DNA of 33,881 bases from Isotricha intestinalis. Its lineage: Eukaryota; Ciliophora; Litostomatea; Vestibuliferida; Isotrichidae. Numbering within the stretch: position 1 is the first letter of the stretch; every line of letters starts with the position of its first letter. Made by a program: the position numbers and the translations under genes. The DNA lies in the NCBI GenBank assembly GCA_023807065.1, contig JAJJLU010000526.1:1-33881 (forward strand), in the 5' to 3' direction. The notes under the pieces are model-generated. The model saw only the letters and a program-made list of their open reading frames with translations. It had not been told where the DNA came from and ran no database searches. Of this stretch, positions 29,174-33,881 are shown in pieces.

Positions 29174-30946
29174 ATGAAAGAAAATAAAGAAGAAAAAATA
29201 ATAATAAGAGGAATAAAGAAGAAAGTTTCAGAACATTTTGGAAATATAATATTACAACCAGAAGAAAATGAAATGGATATAAATAATAAGTTAGTAATAG
29301 ATTCAATAGATAATTTATTAACAACAACAAAGCAAATAAACAGAATGAAAAAATTACAAAAAGAAGATAATTTTAATATGAATCAAAATATTTTAGAAAA
29401 TATTCAATCATATTCAAATAATAAAAAAGCAAAACCAAATAAACTAATAAAAAAAAGGAAAAATATTCATCATCAAAAAAACAATTCAATAAATATAGAT
29501 TTAAAGAATGAAATCCAAGATAAAATAATAGGAGAAAGGAAAAGTTCTTTGAAAAAAAATGATAATAAATCATTTCCATTTAAAAAGAATCAAAAAGTAG
29601 AATTTTCAGAGAAAATATTATCATTTACAGAGAAAGAATCAAAAGAAGATTCAAAGACAGAATTTAAAATAGAAGAGCAAACAACAGTTTTTGAGAGTCC
29701 AAAATTAGAAAGAAGACAAATAAAAAAGAATCCATTGAAAACATTTAAATCTCAAAGAAATTTAAAATTAAATTCTCAAAATAATAAAGATTTTGAAATT
29801 GATGAAAATAAGAAATTTCATAGAGTAATGACTGCTAATCCTGATAAAGAAATTCAATTATCCTTTTTTTTAGAAAAAACAATGGGAATGCCAAAAGGAC
29901 ATTTTTATGTCTCTGGTAATCATAAAGATTTAGGTGATTGGGAAATTAAAAAAGCTTTAAGATTAAAAACTAAAAAAAGAAATGGAAAAGATTTTTATTG
30001 TGGTTCTATCATTGTTAAAAAAAATAATTTTCCTTTAGAATATAAATATTTTACAAAAATAAAAAAAGGAGAAATAGTTTGGATTGGAAAAGCATTTGAA
30101 AATTATATAGCATCAGAAGAAGTATTTAATTTTATGTTTACAATGAGACAAAAAAGAACTTCAATATTAATGTTAAATACATATTGTATATCAGAAATAT
30201 TAAATTATGGTAATTCATGGAAAAATAGAAAAGAATATATAATTCCATTTATTTTAAAAGGAGGTTCAGATATAATTTTATTTCAAGATATAAATAGATT
30301 AAAATATCATTTTATTCATCATAGAATTGATGCAATATATGAATTTATTGGAGTTGATAAAGAAGATTATGATAATAATCAATATAATTTAATTGCTTAT
30401 AATAAAAATAAATATACTTTAAATAATTGGGGTATTTTTTGGTTAAGTAGTACTCCTGGTGTTCCTCAGAGTAATGATTTAAACAATCAATTTCCTAGAA
30501 ATTGTATTTGGGCTTCTTTAAAAAAATTAGATGAATATAGTTCATTATATTTTAATGTTGAATTAGATAAAAAAAATTATGATAATTATCATCAAATTAT
30601 TAATATTCTTTTAAAAGAAATTAAGAAAGTTATGGATAATAATAAAGAAGATGATTTTATTTTTTTAGGAGTTGCTTTTTATATTAAAGATAATGTTGAA
30701 GATATAATAAATAAAATTATTAATTTTGGATTTACTGAAATTCCTTTTGGTAATACTTATCATGGATTAAATGGAGATGAACAAAAAAAATATGATTATT
30801 TGTTTTATATTGATAGAACTGAAAGTATCAAAATTTCTCATTTTTCTACTTATACAAAAGAAAGTATTATTAGTAGAAGTAAAAAAATCTTTATTAGTGA
30901 TCATTATCCTATTAAAATTGAATATTACAAAAATTATATAGACTAA
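29174..30946 (+). CDS. CBM20 starch-binding domain fused to a degenerate EEP phosphatase-like domain
   Basis: A 590-residue protein. Residues 1-220 are basic and disordered. Residues about 227-320 form a family-20 carbohydrate-binding module (GHFYVSGNHKDLGDWEIKKA, LEYKYF, W303), which binds starch or glycogen. Residues about 330-588 have the endonuclease/exonuclease/phosphatase (EEP) fold: WGIFWLSSTPGVPQ at 419-432 matches the family's GTFWLSETPDVPG, then PRNCIWASLKK, TYHGLNGDEQKKYDYLF and SDHYPI (D576-H577). Key catalytic sites are changed: the first Asn of the TYN motif is Cys338, the QE glutamate is Asp372, the family's GDFN is GVAF (499-502), and the NTHLDH His is absent. It is thus probably a glycogen-bound pseudoenzyme. 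The start may be further upstream. Confidence 0.85.
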   Translation: MKENKEEKIIIRGIKKKVSEHFGNIILQPEENEMDINNKLVIDSIDNLLTTTKQINRMKKLQKEDNFNMNQNILENIQSYSNNKKAKPNKLIKKRKNIHHQKNNSINIDLKNEIQDKIIGERKSSLKKNDNKSFPFKKNQKVEFSEKILSFTEKESKEDSKTEFKIEEQTTVFESPKLERRQIKKNPLKTFKSQRNLKLNSQNNKDFEIDENKKFHRVMTANPDKEIQLSFFLEKTMGMPKGHFYVSGNHKDLGDWEIKKALRLKTKKRNGKDFYCGSIIVKKNNFPLEYKYFTKIKKGEIVWIGKAFENYIASEEVFNFMFTMRQKRTSILMLNTYCISEILNYGNSWKNRKEYIIPFILKGGSDIILFQDINRLKYHFIHHRIDAIYEFIGVDKEDYDNNQYNLIAYNKNKYTLNNWGIFWLSSTPGVPQSNDLNNQFPRNCIWASLKKLDEYSSLYFNVELDKKNYDNYHQIINILLKEIKKVMDNNKEDDFIFLGVAFYIKDNVEDIINKIINFGFTEIPFGNTYHGLNGDEQKKYDYLFYIDRTESIKISHFSTYTKESIISRSKKIFISDHYPIKIEYYKNYID

Positions 30947-31308
30947 TTCATTAATTAATTTTAAATTATATCATTATTTTTTATAATCTAATTCTTATTC
31001 ATTCCTTTTATATTTATTTATTTTTTAAATAATAACAAAATATAATCTTAATTATTTTTATTTTTTGATTTTCTTTTTAAATAAAACCCTTAAATAAATA
31101 TCTTTGATTTTATTCCTAAAAATGACCAAAAAAATAAAGAATTTAAAATATAAAAACTTATAAACAAGAAATGAATTAAAGATTTTAAAAACCTTTATTC
31201 CTTTAAACTAATTAATTTAAAAATTTGATTTTACAATAACACTTTAATTTCTTATTATAACTAATATTTAACAAAATTTAAAATTATGATTAAATATAAT
31301 TAAATAAT
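30947..31308. other. Intergenic, nothing recognised
   Basis: About 360 bp of A/T-rich spacer between two plus-strand genes. It must hold the PIG-V promoter. No relic or RNA is seen. Confidence 0.55.
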
Positions 31309-32553
31309 ATGAAAAGTTGTTTATTAATTTTTAGTTCAAGTAGATTGATTTTTATGATTTATATGAATTTAATTTATAGAACAGGTTTTATTTCAAAGAG
31401 AGATTATTCTCAAGAATTAATGACAGAAACAAATTATGAAGGAATAAATTTTATTGAAAAAATATTATTAAAATTATTAACTTATTTTTCATGTTATGAT
31501 GCAATTCACTTTAATTATATTTCAAGTAAAGGTTATACTAATGATCGTTTATTTGCTTTTTTTCCTTTTTTTCCTTATTTAACAAGATTTATATCTAATA
31601 TATTTAGTTTTATTTCTTTTAAAAATTTTTATACTCCTTATATTTTATCTGGATTCTTATTTTCTAATTTTTTATGTTTATTAAATTCCTTTTTATTAAA
31701 GAAATTAATATTTGAATTAACTTCTTCCAAAACTAAATCTAATATTGCTTCTTTTTTATTTTTAATTAATCCAGGAAGTATATTTTATATGTCTGTTTAT
31801 TCTGAAAATTTATATTTTACTTTAGAATTAATTATAATATTGATTTTATTAAAAAATAAAAATACATTATGTGAATTTATTCTACTTATTATTTTATTTA
31901 TTTGCTTTTTATTAACAAGATCAAATGCAGTTACATGTCTTTCTTTTATTATAATTCCTATTTTTCATAAAATATTTAAAAAAACAAATATTGAAAAATT
32001 ATTTAATAATTCATTTCTTCATAATATAAAAAGTATATTGATATTAATAAAAAATAATTTCTTATTTATAATCAAATATTTTATTTTAATTATAATTGGT
32101 CTCATAACTTTTATTTGGATGATAAAATTTAGACCAAAAATGTTATTATGTAATTATATAAATAAAAGAATAAATTTTAATGAATATTATTATAAAATAT
32201 ATTATGATTTTTGTAACAATTTAACAAATAATAAAGTTATAAATTTTTATAATTATATTCAAAAAGAATATTGGGGTGTTAAATTTTTAAATCAATATCA
32301 AATTAAAAAAATAAATATTTTAATATTTAGTTTTCCTATGAATTTAATTGGTTTTTTCATTATTTACAAATCATATAAAAGTTTTGATTTTCATGCTTTA
32401 ATATTTAAACTAAATTTATATGAATTTTTCTTTAATAAAAAAATAAATGATAAAAATAATATTAAAGAAAAAGCATTTATATTAGGAGGTTATATTAATT
32501 TTTCTAGACTTATATGTAACAATATTATTAATTGCTTATATTGGAATATGTAA
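31309..32553 (+). CDS. PIGV: GPI mannosyltransferase 2 (PIG-V/Gpi18)
   Basis: A 414-residue ER membrane protein that adds the second mannose, from dolichol-phosphate mannose, to the glycosylphosphatidylinositol anchor precursor. Family marks in order: SSSRLIF near the N-terminus, CYDAIHFNYISSKGYTNDRL (family W-D...F..I...GY), AFFPFFP, NPGSIFYMSVYSENLYFTLE (family NPASIF.....YSES.F), LLTRSNA, then YWGVKFLNQYQIKKINILIF (family YWNVGFL.YW...Q.PNF) and a terminal RLI...CLYW matching the family's VQV..R.....P..YW end. About eight to ten membrane helices. Human PIG-V has 493 residues and yeast Gpi18 433, so this is slightly short but complete. The catalytic Asp in the luminal loop is kept, with Tyr in place of the usual Trp before it. 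Stop TAA. Confidence 0.88.
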   Translation: MKSCLLIFSSSRLIFMIYMNLIYRTGFISKRDYSQELMTETNYEGINFIEKILLKLLTYFSCYDAIHFNYISSKGYTNDRLFAFFPFFPYLTRFISNIFSFISFKNFYTPYILSGFLFSNFLCLLNSFLLKKLIFELTSSKTKSNIASFLFLINPGSIFYMSVYSENLYFTLELIIILILLKNKNTLCEFILLIILFICFLLTRSNAVTCLSFIIIPIFHKIFKKTNIEKLFNNSFLHNIKSILILIKNNFLFIIKYFILIIIGLITFIWMIKFRPKMLLCNYINKRINFNEYYYKIYYDFCNNLTNNKVINFYNYIQKEYWGVKFLNQYQIKKINILIFSFPMNLIGFFIIYKSYKSFDFHALIFKLNLYEFFFNKKINDKNNIKEKAFILGGYINFSRLICNNIINCLYWNM

Positions 32554-32877
32554 TCGTTTATATACAGGACATCTTTTAATATATTATTGAATTATATTAT
32601 ATAAACAATAGAGTCTTTTTTTATCAATTATAAAATCCTTCTTTCTCTAACTTCTTTTTTGACCTGAATTTGATTAATAATTGTCTAAGAATTGATATTA
32701 CTTTATTGAACACTAATAATAATTATTTTAAAATGAATTTCTCTTAATTACATTGAAAACTTTTATATTGAATAAATAATTTTTTTTAATTATTTTTCTA
32801 CAATTAATTATATATATTTTATTATTATTTTATTTACAATGAAGATCTTTCCAATAAATTAAAATATTTTATTGTGT
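32554..32877. other. Intergenic, nothing recognised
   Basis: A/T-rich spacer after the PIG-V stop. No gene, RNA or repeat seen. Confidence 0.5.
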
Positions 32878-33038
32878 TTAATTGAATTTTATCTTTAATT
32901 CTTTTTTCTTTTTCCCATTTGATTGTTTACCTTTTTTAATGATTCAATTTCTTTTTTATATATATCATTCAATGAACTTAAATATGAATTTTCATGATAA
33001 TAATCAACTTTTTTTATTTTCTTTTTTAAATCCTTCAA
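32878..33038 (-). CDS. Possible short gene or exon remnant
   Basis: On the minus strand from 33038 a frame with coding-like composition reads LKDLKKKIKKVDYYHENSYL and SSLNDIYKKEIESLKK. Unspliced it ends at TAA 32895-32897. A 23-nt GT-AG segment at 32908-32930, if spliced, extends it to KKELKIKFN and TAA at 32878-32880. An in-frame TAA sits just upstream of the first codon shown and no ATG is visible, so it could be a terminal exon or a relic of a coiled-coil gene. Not recognised. Confidence 0.3.
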
Positions 33039-33215
33039 TTAATTGATTATTATATACATATTTATAAATGATAATAAAAAATAACTTAAAATTTATATTA
33101 AACGAAGTGTACCATTTTGAAAATAAAAAAAATGAAAATGAAGAATAAAATTAATAAAAAATCAAAATAATAAAAATGAATTTAATTATAAATTAATTAA
33201 ATATGATTGTTTATT

Positions 33216-33881
33216 TTAAAATAACCATTTTTTTACATTATTGTCGAAGTGAGAATATGAATAAATTAAATGACTATTTATTTCAAGAAATCCAGTGACT
33301 TCATAAGAATGTACTTTCTCAATAGTTTGTATTAATTCATAATTATCACTTCTATAAACATACATATTAATATAATCATTAAAACCATTAGGAATAAAAG
33401 CTCCAACTAATAAAAGTCCTTTATTTTTAATTGATTTAATTGACCAACATTGATAATTAATTGTAATTTCTTTAATTATTTCTAATTTAGAAATTGAAAT
33501 TATTATTAAACTATATTTATTACAAACAATAATTTTATCCTCATCAATTCTTTCTAAACCATTCGTCCAACTCTTATAAATATTTCTAAAGTTTTTTAAT
33601 GGTGTATTTTCATTATTTAAATCCCAAATTTTTGTTCCATTACCAGAAGAAATTAAAATATTTTTATCTTCTAATATTAAAATTGATTTTACTTTATAAT
33701 AATTATCAAAAGTTTTAATATTTTTATATTCTCCATTAATTAATTCCCATATTTTAATTTTTCCATCATCAGCACATGAAATTAAATTTCCTTTTGAAGT
33801 ATAAATTACTTTATATATATATTGAGTATGTGCATTATTAATTATTTTATTAATTGAATATTCATTATCCTTTTTAATCCA
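33216..33881 (-). CDS. WD40-repeat protein, C-terminal part (runs off the right edge)
   Basis: A partial frame of 221 codons plus TAA at 33216-33218. The start lies beyond 33881. WD-type blades are visible: ISCADDGKIKIWEL, then ISSGNGTKIWDLNN, a more divergent blade with VCNKYSLIIISI, and a final blade ending SHFDNNVKKWLF. WD40 propellers are protein-interaction platforms. The missing upstream part should hold more blades and any extra domain that would tell the function. The fragment begins at a Trp codon. Confidence 0.8.
   Translation of the reverse strand, partial: WIKKDNEYSINKIINNAHTQYIYKVIYTSKGNLISCADDGKIKIWELINGEYKNIKTFDNYYKVKSILILEDKNILISSGNGTKIWDLNNENTPLKNFRNIYKSWTNGLERIDEDKIIVCNKYSLIIISISKLEIIKEITINYQCWSIKSIKNKGLLLVGAFIPNGFNDYINMYVYRSDNYELIQTIEKVHSYEVTGFLEINSHLIYSYSHFDNNVKKWLF

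Noticed and set aside
1..33881. CRISPR arrays, insertion sequences or prokaryotic operons
   Set aside because: No spaced direct repeats, no transposase motifs in intact frames, no ribosome-binding sites; the gene structure is eukaryotic.

Overview
The window starts at a chromosome end. Bases 1-39 are a C-rich tandem repeat of unit CCCCAAT, which reads as a left telomere, and the first stop codon lies only about 235 bp further in. The DNA is very AT-rich. Genes are compact and mostly single-exon, proteins carry long Asn/Lys tracts, and the two introns I can support are 27 and 30 nt. Long open frames up to 898 codons contain no in-frame TAA, TAG or TGA, so the standard code is used for these genes, and none of the 17 visible stops is TGA (16 TAA, 1 TAG). 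A telomere of the CCCCAA class, tiny introns, short subtelomere and close-packed genes point to a ciliate macronuclear chromosome. The standard code points away from Tetrahymena/Paramecium/Oxytricha types and towards a litostome such as a rumen entodiniomorph. That placement is inference and was not checked by search.

Layout. Left arm, minus strand: CAMK/SNF1-like kinase (276-2498), a two-intron cyclin-like gene (3963-4946), a Tul1-type multi-pass RING E3 ligase (5421-7328), a coiled-coil protein (7448-8920), decayed repeated coding modules (about 9360-10370), tRNA-Leu(AAG) (10441-10520), a TPR protein (11132-13366) and a hypothetical protein (13590-14495). Then, divergently over 55 bp, an NRF-6-like acyltransferase-3 membrane protein (14551-17247). 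The middle holds low-complexity and coiled-coil proteins of unknown function and a second decayed gene near 20.5-21.0 kb. The right part holds a PHD-finger/bromodomain chromatin protein (24717-26960), a small unknown (27047-27604), an N-acylated MORN-repeat protein (27755-28888), a CBM20 starch-binding plus degenerate EEP-domain protein (29174-30946), the GPI mannosyltransferase PIG-V (31309-32553) and the C-terminal part of a WD40 protein running off the right edge.

How the genes fit together. There is no operon or defence-island logic. These are ordinary single-gene eukaryotic transcription units: signalling, cell cycle, Golgi/ER quality control, GPI-anchor synthesis, chromatin and cytoskeletal scaffolds. 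The most unusual items are the CBM20-EEP protein, in which nearly every catalytic EEP residue is replaced, the acyltransferase-3 protein that lacks the family's RX10H histidine, and the decayed repeat modules beside the tRNA gene, where in-frame TGA codons fall at the same alignment position.
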